Shown here: positions 1 to 5,328 of the stretch, piece by piece
Layout of the letters: every line of letters starts with the position of its first letter
Numbering within the stretch: the stretch's first letter is position 1
Source: an uncultured Phascolarctobacterium sp.
Lineage (GTDB): Bacteria; Bacillota; Negativicutes; Acidaminococcales; Acidaminococcaceae
Direction: 5' to 3'
Assembly (NCBI GenBank): GCA_937906915.1
Contig: CALCUU010000285.1
Span: forward strand, 1 to 5,665
Length of the DNA: 5,665 bases
Made by a program: the position numbers and the translations under genes
The notes under the pieces: model-generated
What the model was told of the DNA's origin: nothing
The model's database searches: none
What the model saw: only the letters and a program-made list of their open reading frames with translations

Positions 1-125
1 ATGAAAGCGTTATAAGCACCATTATGCTGTGTCGCAGCTTGCTTACTTGCTCGACGTACCTCCAGTACGACTTCGCCACGTGCGCTTCGCTGTTCCTTGC
101 CTTCTGGCACTTCTAACGCTTTCTT
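1..125. repeat. Imperfect inverted-repeat element, probably a dispersed intergenic repeat; left end outside window
   Basis: Positions 3-12 (GAAAGCGTTA) are exactly complementary to 114-123. The pairing continues imperfectly, so that 3-27 matches the reverse complement of 99-123 at 19 of 25 positions. At the centre, CGTAC (55-59) and GTACG (65-69) form a perfect 5-bp hairpin around a 5-nt loop. The outer and inner arms share nearly the same midpoint (about 62-63), so the whole stretch can fold as one long interrupted hairpin. Three reading frames are open for more than 35 codons (+ frame from 3, + frame from 5, and a minus frame that runs off the left edge), but none has a convincing start or ribosome binding site. 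I therefore read this as a structured non-coding repeat. Only one copy is in the window, so its dispersed nature is an inference. The element may extend left of position 1 and right to about 136. Confidence 0.55.
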
Positions 126-154
126 TTGACTTTTAAAGTGCAGAATGTTAAACT
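126..154 (+). promoter_or_regulatory. Predicted sigma-A promoter of birA
   Basis: TTGACT (126-131) is separated by 17 nt from TAAACT (149-154). A TG dinucleotide at 146-147 gives an extended -10. The -35 matches consensus at 5 of 6 positions and the -10 at 4 of 6. Transcription would begin near 161, which leaves a short leader to the ATG at 182. This makes the upstream in-frame ATG at 167 unlikely as the start. The -35 box directly abuts the inverted-repeat element. Confidence 0.6.
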
Positions 155-162
155 GTGGATAA
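154..162 (-). promoter_or_regulatory. Perfect consensus DnaA box at the birA transcription start
   Basis: TGTGGATAA on the + strand is the reverse complement of TTATCCACA, the high-affinity DnaA box. It overlaps the last base of the predicted birA -10 and the expected start point. There is no second box beside it, so this is not an origin. It could be chance or a site of DnaA control. The match is seen directly; the function is inference. Confidence 0.35.
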
Positions 163-181
163 GTAAATGGAGGTAAGCAAA

Positions 182-1180
182 ATGCGTAATAGAATTTTAG
201 AGCTTTTGCGTGCTAGCGGTTTGGAGCCTGTTTCCGGCGAAAAAATTTCTGAGCAGTTGGGCGTGTCCCGCACTGCCATCTGGAAGCATATCCAAGCTTT
301 GAAGGACGAAGGCTATCAAATAGAATCGGTGCAAAAGCGCGGATACATTCTGCGTGAAGCTCCCAATAGATTGTTTCCCCAAGAAATTAGCAGTCATTTA
401 CAAACTAAATGGCTTGGTCACAGCGTATGCTACGAAGATTGCGTAGGCTCTACCAATAACGTGGCGAAGTCCATTGCCAACGCTGGCTGTGACAATGGTT
501 TATTGGTCGTTGCAGAAGAACAGGGCGCAGGCAAAGGTAGGTTGTCCCGTGGTTGGATATCTCCTCACGCCAAAGGCATCTGGTTTTCTGTAGTGTTGAA
601 GCCGCCCTTCTTGCCACAAGAGGCTTCCAAGTGCACGCTCTTGGCGGCGGTTGCCGTAGTAAAAGCAGTGAATGGTATTCAAGGCGTGAACGCTGCTATC
701 AAATGGCCTAACGATATTTTGCTTAACGGTCGTAAGCTGGTGGGCATCTTAACTGAAATGAACGCAGAGTTTGGTCACATTAACTACGTTGTTATTGGCA
801 TCGGTATCAATACTCACGGTGAACCGGAGGATTATCCGGAAGACGTGCGTGACATCGCCATCTCCGTAGCAGATGTGGCAACAGAACCCTTTACCCGCGT
901 GCAGCTTTTAGCTGATATCTTAAAGAATATGGAAGATTTATACGAGCTTGCCTGCGAAAAAGGCTTTGCTCCCGTTTTGGAGGAGTGGCGTAAATATTCC
1001 TGCACTCTTGGTCAGGAGGTAAAGGTTATCGCTCCTGATATGACGTATTATGGAACAGCCATTGACATTGACGAGGAAGGTCTCTTAATCGTGAAGAAGA
1101 CTGACGGAGTTCTGGAAAAGGTCGTGGCGGGGGATGTGTCCATTCGTCCGGCAGGTGCTAAGAATAACAGTTACGCTTAG
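182..1180 (+). CDS. birA: Bifunctional biotin protein ligase / biotin-operon repressor BirA
   Basis: Cytoplasmic enzyme that activates biotin with ATP to biotinyl-5'-AMP and transfers it to the acceptor lysine of biotin carboxyl-carrier proteins such as that of acetyl-CoA carboxylase. I start it at 182 (332 residues) because GGAGG (169-173) lies 8 nt upstream. The in-frame ATG at 167 would add five residues, lies only about 6 nt from the predicted transcription start and has no ribosome binding site. An N-terminal winged helix-turn-helix spans about residues 5-58, so it belongs to the DNA-binding class that can repress biotin genes. The catalytic domain shows STN (90-92), the biotinyl-AMP loop GAGKGRLSRGW (115-125), KWPND (174-178), KLVGIL (185-190) and GIGIN (206-210). 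A C-terminal SH3-like domain occupies about 275-323. All signature motifs are present and the length is normal. There is no terminator before coaX, so some co-transcription is likely. Confidence 0.97.
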   Translation: MRNRILELLRASGLEPVSGEKISEQLGVSRTAIWKHIQALKDEGYQIESVQKRGYILREAPNRLFPQEISSHLQTKWLGHSVCYEDCVGSTNNVAKSIANAGCDNGLLVVAEEQGAGKGRLSRGWISPHAKGIWFSVVLKPPFLPQEASKCTLLAAVAVVKAVNGIQGVNAAIKWPNDILLNGRKLVGILTEMNAEFGHINYVVIGIGINTHGEPEDYPEDVRDIAISVADVATEPFTRVQLLADILKNMEDLYELACEKGFAPVLEEWRKYSCTLGQEVKVIAPDMTYYGTAIDIDEEGLLIVKKTDGVLEKVVAGDVSIRPAGAKNNSYA

Positions 1181-1195
1181 ACGTGATATTTACAG

Positions 1196-1224
1196 TTGCA
1201 ATGTTATACGCTTTTGTGTATAAT
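1196..1224 (+). promoter_or_regulatory. Predicted sigma-A promoter of coaX
   Basis: TTGCAA (1196-1201), a 17-nt spacer and an exact TATAAT (1219-1224) lie in the birA-coaX gap. The -35 is moderate (4 of 6). The -10 sits inside a weak dyad, TTGT (1214-1217) paired with ACAA (1225-1228). Expected transcription start is about 1231. It would allow coaX to be expressed apart from birA. Confidence 0.65.
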
Positions 1225-1232
1225 ACAAGCGG

Positions 1233-1247
1233 TTTATACCGTATAAA
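1233..1247. promoter_or_regulatory. Perfect palindrome at the coaX transcription start, candidate operator
   Basis: TTTATAC (1233-1239), one central base, then GTATAAA (1241-1247) make a perfect 7+7 dyad, from about +3 to +17 of the predicted coaX transcript. The size and position suit a dimeric repressor. It does not resemble the well-known BirA operator half-site (TTGTAAACC type), so no regulator can be named. As RNA it would be a weak AU-rich stem with too short a loop, so a DNA role is more likely than an RNA one. Confidence 0.35.
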
Positions 1248-1279
1248 TGATTGGAAATGTTTTCCAAGGAGGAAAGTAC

Positions 1280-2056
1280 ATGTTACTTGTTATTGATGTA
1301 GGTAATACCAATATTGTTGCAGGTGTTTTTGAAGGTAAGGATTTAAAAACTCATTGGCGTTTTTCCACTGACCGTTCCAAGACTGCTGACGAATACGGCA
1401 TTTTGCTGCGCAGCATGTTTGATTACTGCGACGTTCCCATGAAAGAAGTAACCTCCGTTATTTTATCCAGTGTTGTACCCCCTGTTGTTGTTCCCCTGTG
1501 CCATATGTGCGAAAGATACTTTGGCGTGAAGCCTTTGGTTGTTGGCCCTGGCATTAAGAACGGCATTTCCATTAAATACGATAATCCTAAAGAAGTTGGT
1601 GCAGACCGCATCGTTAATGCTGTGGCTGTGCTTGATAAATATGCTAAGCTTGGCAAGCCTATGATCGTTGTGGACTTCGGTACTGCAACTACCTTCTGTG
1701 CGCTGCTTCCTAATGGCGAATACTTGGGTGGCTCCATTGTTCCGGGCATTGGTATTTCTGCGGAAGCTTTGTTCCAAAGAGCAGCTAAGCTGCCCCGCAT
1801 TGAGCTTATCAAACCTAAGAACGTTATTTGCCGTAACACTGTAAGCTCCATGCAAGCAGGTATTATGTACGGTGCTGTTGGCCAAATGGAAGGCATTGTT
1901 CAACATATGAAGCGCGAACTGGGTGGCGAGGCAGTCGTTATCGCAACCGGTGGTTTCGCAAATATGATGAAAAACGAATCCGAGCTTATTGATATCGTAG
2001 AACCCTTCCTTACTTTGGACGGTTTGCGTATCTTGCACGAAAAAAATTCCAAATAA
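1280..2056 (+). CDS. coaX: Type III pantothenate kinase CoaX
   Basis: Phosphorylates pantothenate to 4'-phosphopantothenate, the first step of coenzyme A synthesis in the cytoplasm. It belongs to the acetate/sugar kinase (ASKHA) fold, is dimeric, and typically needs a monovalent cation. I start it at 1280 (258 residues): AAGGAGG (1266-1272) is 7 nt upstream, and the protein then begins MLLVIDVGNTN, as family members do. An in-frame ATG at 1247 would add 11 unrelated residues overlapping the palindrome. Visible motifs are the phosphate-binding DVGNTN (6-11), GADR (107-110) with catalytic Asp109, DFGTATT (132-138), the PGIGIS segment (155-160) and ATGG (222-225). Length is typical and nothing is missing. 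It follows birA, a common arrangement in Firmicutes, and is closed by a strong terminator. Confidence 0.97.
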   Translation: MLLVIDVGNTNIVAGVFEGKDLKTHWRFSTDRSKTADEYGILLRSMFDYCDVPMKEVTSVILSSVVPPVVVPLCHMCERYFGVKPLVVGPGIKNGISIKYDNPKEVGADRIVNAVAVLDKYAKLGKPMIVVDFGTATTFCALLPNGEYLGGSIVPGIGISAEALFQRAAKLPRIELIKPKNVICRNTVSSMQAGIMYGAVGQMEGIVQHMKRELGGEAVVIATGGFANMMKNESELIDIVEPFLTLDGLRILHEKNSK

Positions 2057-2059
2057 TCT

Positions 2060-2084
2060 AGGCCCGCTTCGGCGGGCTTTCTTT
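2060..2084 (+). terminator. Intrinsic terminator after coaX
   Basis: GCCCGC (2062-2067) and GCGGGC (2072-2077) form a perfect 6-bp GC-rich stem. It is closed by a TTCG tetraloop in the especially stable C(UUCG)G context and followed by TTTCTTT (2078-2084). It starts 3 nt after the coaX stop. The U-tract is interrupted by one C, so some read-through into dus is possible. Confidence 0.9.
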
Positions 2085-2117
2085 GTTAAACATTTAAGTA
2101 AGCTGAAAGGATAAGCA

Positions 2118-3143
2118 ATGAAGCTTGGTAATCTTGAATTAAGTGTGCCTTTGGCGCTGGCTCCCATGGCAGGCATTACCGATTTGCCCTTCCGTCTCAT
2201 TTGCAGACGTTTAGGTTGCGGAATGACTGTTTCCGAAATGATTAGTGCTAAAGGTTTACTATATAATAATGTAAAAACTAAAGAGATGCTTGCCATTGAC
2301 GAGGGCGAGCGCCCTACTGCTATCCAGCTTTTTGGCAGTGTGCCCGAAGAATTGGCGCGAGCTGCTAAAATAGTTGAAGCAAGTGGCGCAGATATGATTG
2401 ACCTTAATATGGGTTGTCCTGTTCCCAAGATTGTCAACAATGGCGAAGGCTCTGCTTTAATGAAGAAACCGGAGCTTGCCTACGAAATTTTGGCGGCAAT
2501 GGTTGATGCAGTGCAAATTCCTGTAACCGTAAAATTCCGTGCCGGTTGGGATGCTGATAACCGCAATGCGGTAGAAATTGCTCTTGCGGCAGAACGTGCG
2601 GGCGTGGCGGCAGTTGCTGTTCACGGCAGAACTCGCGTCCAGTTTTACGAAGGCAAGGCAGATTGGAGCATTATCCGTGACGTGAAGCAGGCTGTGAAAA
2701 TCCCTGTCTTTGGTAACGGTGACATCTTTACTGCGGCAGACGGTGTGCGTATGTTGGAAGAAACCGGTTGCGACGGTTTGATGGTTGGCCGTGGTGCTGA
2801 CGGTAATCCTTGGCTCTTTACCCAACTTAAAGCAGTGCTTAGTGGTGAGCAGCTGCCTGCTGCTCCCAGTTTGGACGAGCGTCTTGACCTTGCAGCAGAG
2901 CATTTGCAAATGCTTATTGACTACAAGGGAGAATATATCTCCGTCAAAGAAATGCGCCGTCATATTTCTGCGTACCTGAAAGGCTTGCCTCACGCGGCTG
3001 AATTTAGAAGCCGTTTCCATAAAGTGGATACTCAAGAGCAATTTATGGTGCTCTTGAATGAATATAGAAGCTGTGCTCACGAATACTATGCTGCTTACCC
3101 AAAACAATTGGAAGCGCAAGTTGAGAAGCACGCCACCTTATGA
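2118..3143 (+). CDS. dusB: tRNA-dihydrouridine synthase, DusB/Nifr3 type
   Basis: FMN enzyme that uses NADPH to reduce uridine to 5,6-dihydrouridine in the D-loop of tRNA. The 341-residue product has the TIM-barrel start LAPMAGITD (14-22) that binds FMN. It also has the catalytic motif DLNMGCPVPK (95-104) with general-acid Cys100, Lys139 in the VKFRAGW segment, HGRTR (169-173), FGNGDI (198-203) and GRG (224-226), the FMN phosphate site. A helical tRNA-recognition domain follows from about 245. The wording fits the DusB group of Firmicutes. Which uridine it modifies cannot be read from the sequence. The start at ATG 2118 has AAAGGA (2106-2111) 6 nt upstream. It lies 32 nt after the coaX terminator with no clear promoter of its own. 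Its last codons carry the promoter of the next unit. Confidence 0.93.
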   Translation: MKLGNLELSVPLALAPMAGITDLPFRLICRRLGCGMTVSEMISAKGLLYNNVKTKEMLAIDEGERPTAIQLFGSVPEELARAAKIVEASGADMIDLNMGCPVPKIVNNGEGSALMKKPELAYEILAAMVDAVQIPVTVKFRAGWDADNRNAVEIALAAERAGVAAVAVHGRTRVQFYEGKADWSIIRDVKQAVKIPVFGNGDIFTAADGVRMLEETGCDGLMVGRGADGNPWLFTQLKAVLSGEQLPAAPSLDERLDLAAEHLQMLIDYKGEYISVKEMRRHISAYLKGLPHAAEFRSRFHKVDTQEQFMVLLNEYRSCAHEYYAAYPKQLEAQVEKHATL

Positions 3144-3149
3144 TAAAAT
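3121..3149 (+). promoter_or_regulatory. Predicted promoter of the two-gene unit, overlapping the dus stop codon
   Basis: TTGAGA (3121-3126), a 17-nt spacer and TAAAAT (3144-3149), each 5 of 6 to consensus, with TGA (3141-3143) forming an extended -10 element. The same TGA is the stop codon of dus. Transcription would start near 3156, about 30 nt before the next ATG. Both boxes, the spacing and the extended -10 agree, although AT-rich gene ends can mimic promoters. Confidence 0.6.
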
Positions 3150-3185
3150 ATTTATTTGTAAACTAATTGATTGTAGGAGATTGGT

Positions 3186-4106
3186 ATGAGTTCTGTTGCC
3201 AAAAGTAAGCACGTCATTAGCATAAGCTTAGGCTCTTCCAAGCGTGATGCTCAGGCGCACGTAAAGCTGGGAGATACGGAGCTTCTTGTTGAGCGTTGCG
3301 GTACTGATGGTGATTTTGCCAAGGCTCGTCAGCTTTTGGAAGCTTACGACGGCAAGGTAGATGCCATTGGTTTAGGCGGTACGGACTTATACGTTTACGC
3401 AGGCGAAGAGCGTTATACCTTTAGGGAATCTGCCAAGCTTGTTGCCAATGTAAAGCACACTCCCGTCTTGGACGGTAGTGGTTTGAAAAACTCCTTGGAG
3501 CGCAGGCTTGTTGAAAAGCTTGCTGGTGAAAAGGTAGTTGACTTCGAGAACAGCAAGGTGCTTTTAGTGTGCGGTGTTGACCGCTTTGGCATGGCACAGG
3601 CAATGCAAAAGGCAGGGGCTAGGCTGACCTTTGGCGATTTGCTTTTTGGGTTTGGCGTTGATAAACCTTTACGCTCGCTAGAAGCTTTGGCGAAATGCGC
3701 TAAGCTTTTGGCACCTGTGGTAACGAGGCTGCCTGTAAGCTGGCTTTACCCAATGGGAGAAGCTCAACAGAAACGCACGCCTAAATTCTCCAAATACTTT
3801 TTAGAAAATGATATTATCGCCGGCGATTTTCACTTTATCCGCAAATTTATGCCGGATATCTTGCCGGGGAAAATAATTATAACTAATACGGTGACTGCGG
3901 ACGACAGGGCAATGCTTAAAAAAGCAGGAGTGAAGCTTTTGATTACTACAACTCCTTGCCTTGAAGGTCGTAGCTTTGGCACCAATGTAATGGAAGCATT
4001 ACTTGTTGCGGTAAAGGGAGCGCGAGCTCCGCTGTCCGCAGATGAATATATAGATTTATTGGAAGAATATAAAATAGAATCTTCTATAGAATATCTCAAT
4101 ACTTAG
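3186..4106 (+). CDS. Conserved protein of unknown function (family often auto-named 'quinate 5-dehydrogenase')
   Basis: A soluble 306-residue protein with no signal peptide or membrane segment. I recall close relatives in anaerobic Firmicutes under the name quinate 5-dehydrogenase, but the sequence does not show that activity. Conserved-looking blocks are ISISLGSSKRD (11-21), GTDGD (39-43), the DAIGLGGTDLYVYAG stretch (59-73), PVLDGSGLKNSLERR (93-107), KVLLVCGVDRFGMAQAM (124-140), TRLPVSWLYPMGE (180-191), DIIAGDFHFIRKFMP (209-223), TNTVTADD (233-240), and TTTP with SFGTNVMEA (254-271). Residues 124-150 look like a beta-alpha-beta unit. They lack the usual GxGxxG dinucleotide loop. AGGAGA (3175-3180) precedes the ATG by 5 nt. 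It ends 9 nt before the acyl-ACP-reductase-like gene, and the tight spacing plus a shared promoter point to a joint function. Existence as a gene is near certain; function is unknown. Confidence 0.93.
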   Translation: MSSVAKSKHVISISLGSSKRDAQAHVKLGDTELLVERCGTDGDFAKARQLLEAYDGKVDAIGLGGTDLYVYAGEERYTFRESAKLVANVKHTPVLDGSGLKNSLERRLVEKLAGEKVVDFENSKVLLVCGVDRFGMAQAMQKAGARLTFGDLLFGFGVDKPLRSLEALAKCAKLLAPVVTRLPVSWLYPMGEAQQKRTPKFSKYFLENDIIAGDFHFIRKFMPDILPGKIIITNTVTADDRAMLKKAGVKLLITTTPCLEGRSFGTNVMEALLVAVKGARAPLSADEYIDLLEEYKIESSIEYLNT

Positions 4107-4115
4107 GAAGACCTT

Positions 4116-5201
4116 ATGGAAAAATTTGCTTTTATATTTCATCCCATATCCATTAAAGATATGGAGCATGTATCACCCATAATGAAATATATACCCGATA
4201 GGCTTATCGAAGCAGGACTAAAGCTAAAGCGTCCTTTTAAGGTGTCCCACATTACCGGGGTGCGTAGTGAGCACGCAGAGGCAGAGGGCTGGTTCGTAGG
4301 TATTCCCTTGACCGCAAGGCAAATGGTGGAACTGCCGGAAGAATTTGTCATGGACAGAATTATTGAATCCGGTAAGATTGCCCAAGAGCTAGGCGCCAAG
4401 ATTGTAGGCTTAGGTGCTTTTAGCTCCATCATCGGTGACGCAGGAATTACGGTTGCCAAAAATTTGGATATTGCCGTAACCAGCGGTAATAGTTATACCG
4501 TAGCGACAGCCTTGCAGGGAACTAAGGAAGCTGTGGCCTTGATGGGTAAGCGTTTAAGCGACTGTCGTGCAGCGGTGGTTGGTGCCAGTGGCTCCATTGG
4601 TGCTGCCTGCGTCCGCTTGCTAGCAAAGGAAGTGCCTCACGTTACCTTGGTGGCTCGTCATTTGGAGCCCTTGGAGGATATTGCGGAGGAACTTCTGCAT
4701 AAGGAAAACTGTCAGGTGGAGGTTACTAACGACATTCATAATGCTTTAAAGGAAGCAGATATAGTGTTGACTGTGACTAGCGCCTTAGATTTTCTTATTG
4801 AGCCGGAAGATTTGAAGTCCGGTGCAGTGGTATGCGACGTGGCGCGTCCTCGTAACGTTTCCAAAGAGGTTTCTCGTAAACGCAAGGACGTACTTGTTAT
4901 CGAAGGTGGCATCATCAATATTCCCGGTGATGTAAACTTTGGGTTTAACTTTGGCTTCCCGCCTAAAACATCTTACGCTTGTATGGCAGAGACCATGATT
5001 CTCGCCTTGGAAAAGCGTTATGAAAACTTTAGCTTGGGACGCACCCTTGACGTTAACAAGGTGGATATAATTTCCCAGCTGGCAGCAAAGCATGGCTTTG
5101 GCTTGGCAGGCTTCCGTAACTTTGAAAGGGCAATAACTAAGTCTGAAATTGATGAGGTTATGCACTATGCTATGGAAAACCTTGCCGTACACCACGGGTG
5201 A
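4116..5201 (+). CDS. Long-chain acyl-ACP reductase-like NAD(P)-dependent oxidoreductase
   Basis: A soluble 361-residue protein. From memory of the Synechococcus elongatus acyl-ACP reductase, the similarity runs end to end. ITGVRSEHAEAEGWFVGIPL (46-65) matches the reductase N-terminal domain. LGAFSSII (99-106) corresponds to LGGFTSII, TSGNSYT (122-128) to TTGNTHT, and the Rossmann motif VVGASGSIG (154-162) to VVGATGDIG. ARPRN (243-247) and EGGII (263-267) follow. YACMAETMIL (287-296) corresponds to FACFAEAMLL, and NFSLGR (314-319) with HGF (336-338) to NFSWGR and HGF. Cys289 aligns with catalytic Cys294, which carries the acyl group before NADPH reduces it to a fatty aldehyde. Substrate here is not known. 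Databases often call such COG5322 proteins shikimate, saccharopine or amino-acid dehydrogenases, which I consider less apt. The ribosome binding site AGGAAG (4105-4110) overlaps the stop of the previous gene, suggesting translational coupling. No terminator follows. Confidence 0.85.
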   Translation: MEKFAFIFHPISIKDMEHVSPIMKYIPDRLIEAGLKLKRPFKVSHITGVRSEHAEAEGWFVGIPLTARQMVELPEEFVMDRIIESGKIAQELGAKIVGLGAFSSIIGDAGITVAKNLDIAVTSGNSYTVATALQGTKEAVALMGKRLSDCRAAVVGASGSIGAACVRLLAKEVPHVTLVARHLEPLEDIAEELLHKENCQVEVTNDIHNALKEADIVLTVTSALDFLIEPEDLKSGAVVCDVARPRNVSKEVSRKRKDVLVIEGGIINIPGDVNFGFNFGFPPKTSYACMAETMILALEKRYENFSLGRTLDVNKVDIISQLAAKHGFGLAGFRNFERAITKSEIDEVMHYAMENLAVHHG

Positions 5202-5203
5202 TG

Positions 5204-5232
5204 TTGACAATTCACCTTATAAAAATTATAAT
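5204..5232 (+). promoter_or_regulatory. Exact-consensus sigma-A promoter of greA
   Basis: TTGACA (5204-5209), 17 nt, TATAAT (5227-5232): both boxes and the spacing match the consensus perfectly. It begins three bases after the preceding stop codon. Transcription would start near 5239-5240 and give a leader of about 90 nt before greA. Confidence 0.88.
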
Positions 5233-5265
5233 TTATGGCAGAATTTAATTTATATGCGTATGTCG

Positions 5266-5289
5266 TGCGTTGAAAGTTGTTTTAGCGCA
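5266..5289 (+). promoter_or_regulatory. Hairpin in the greA leader RNA
   Basis: Positions 5266-5275 pair with 5280-5289 in a 10-bp stem that includes two G-U pairs and closes on a GUUG loop. The bases after it (AG, GTTTATTAC region) are not a proper U-tract, so it is at best a weak terminator or pause site. It sits about 50 nt into the predicted leader and 40 nt before the start codon. The pairing is visible; its role is inference. Confidence 0.4.
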
Positions 5290-5298
5290 GTTTATTAC
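5270..5298 (+). promoter_or_regulatory. Possible second, weaker greA promoter
   Basis: TTGAAA (5270-5275), 17 nt, TATTAC (5293-5298), with 5 of 6 and 4 of 6 matches. A start near 5305 would leave a short leader that still includes the ribosome binding site at 5316. It overlaps the leader hairpin, so either reading could be accidental. Confidence 0.3.
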
Positions 5299-5328
5299 GA
5301 ATAAATAAGAAGATGAAGGAGCAGGAAA

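Noticed and set aside
1..166. Minus-strand frame open through 1-166 and running off the left edge, plus + frames open 3-113 and 5-133
   Set aside because: No start with a ribosome binding site in view; the same bases form a concentric inverted repeat, which explains the sequence better. A gene end from the left cannot be fully excluded.
167..181. Upstream ATG at 167 as the birA start
   Set aside because: It lies only about 6 nt from the predicted transcription start and overlaps the GGAGG that serves the ATG at 182.
1247..1279. Upstream ATG at 1247 as the coaX start
   Set aside because: No ribosome binding site; the family begins at MLLVIDVGNTN, encoded from 1280 after a strong AAGGAGG.
1463..2440. 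325-codon open frame on the minus strand across the end of coaX, the terminator and the start of dus
   Set aside because: It lies antisense to two genes with intact motifs, crosses their terminator, has no ribosome binding site or recognisable domain, and looks like a codon-bias shadow.
2457..3131. 224-codon minus-strand open frame inside dus
   Set aside because: Antisense to a fully conserved gene; no family features, His/Cys/Ser-rich shadow composition.
4116..5201. Naming the 361-residue protein shikimate or saccharopine dehydrogenase
   Set aside because: The shared motifs, including the active-site cysteine block and NFSLGR...HGF tail, fit acyl-ACP reductase; I see no shikimate-site lysine/aspartate pattern.
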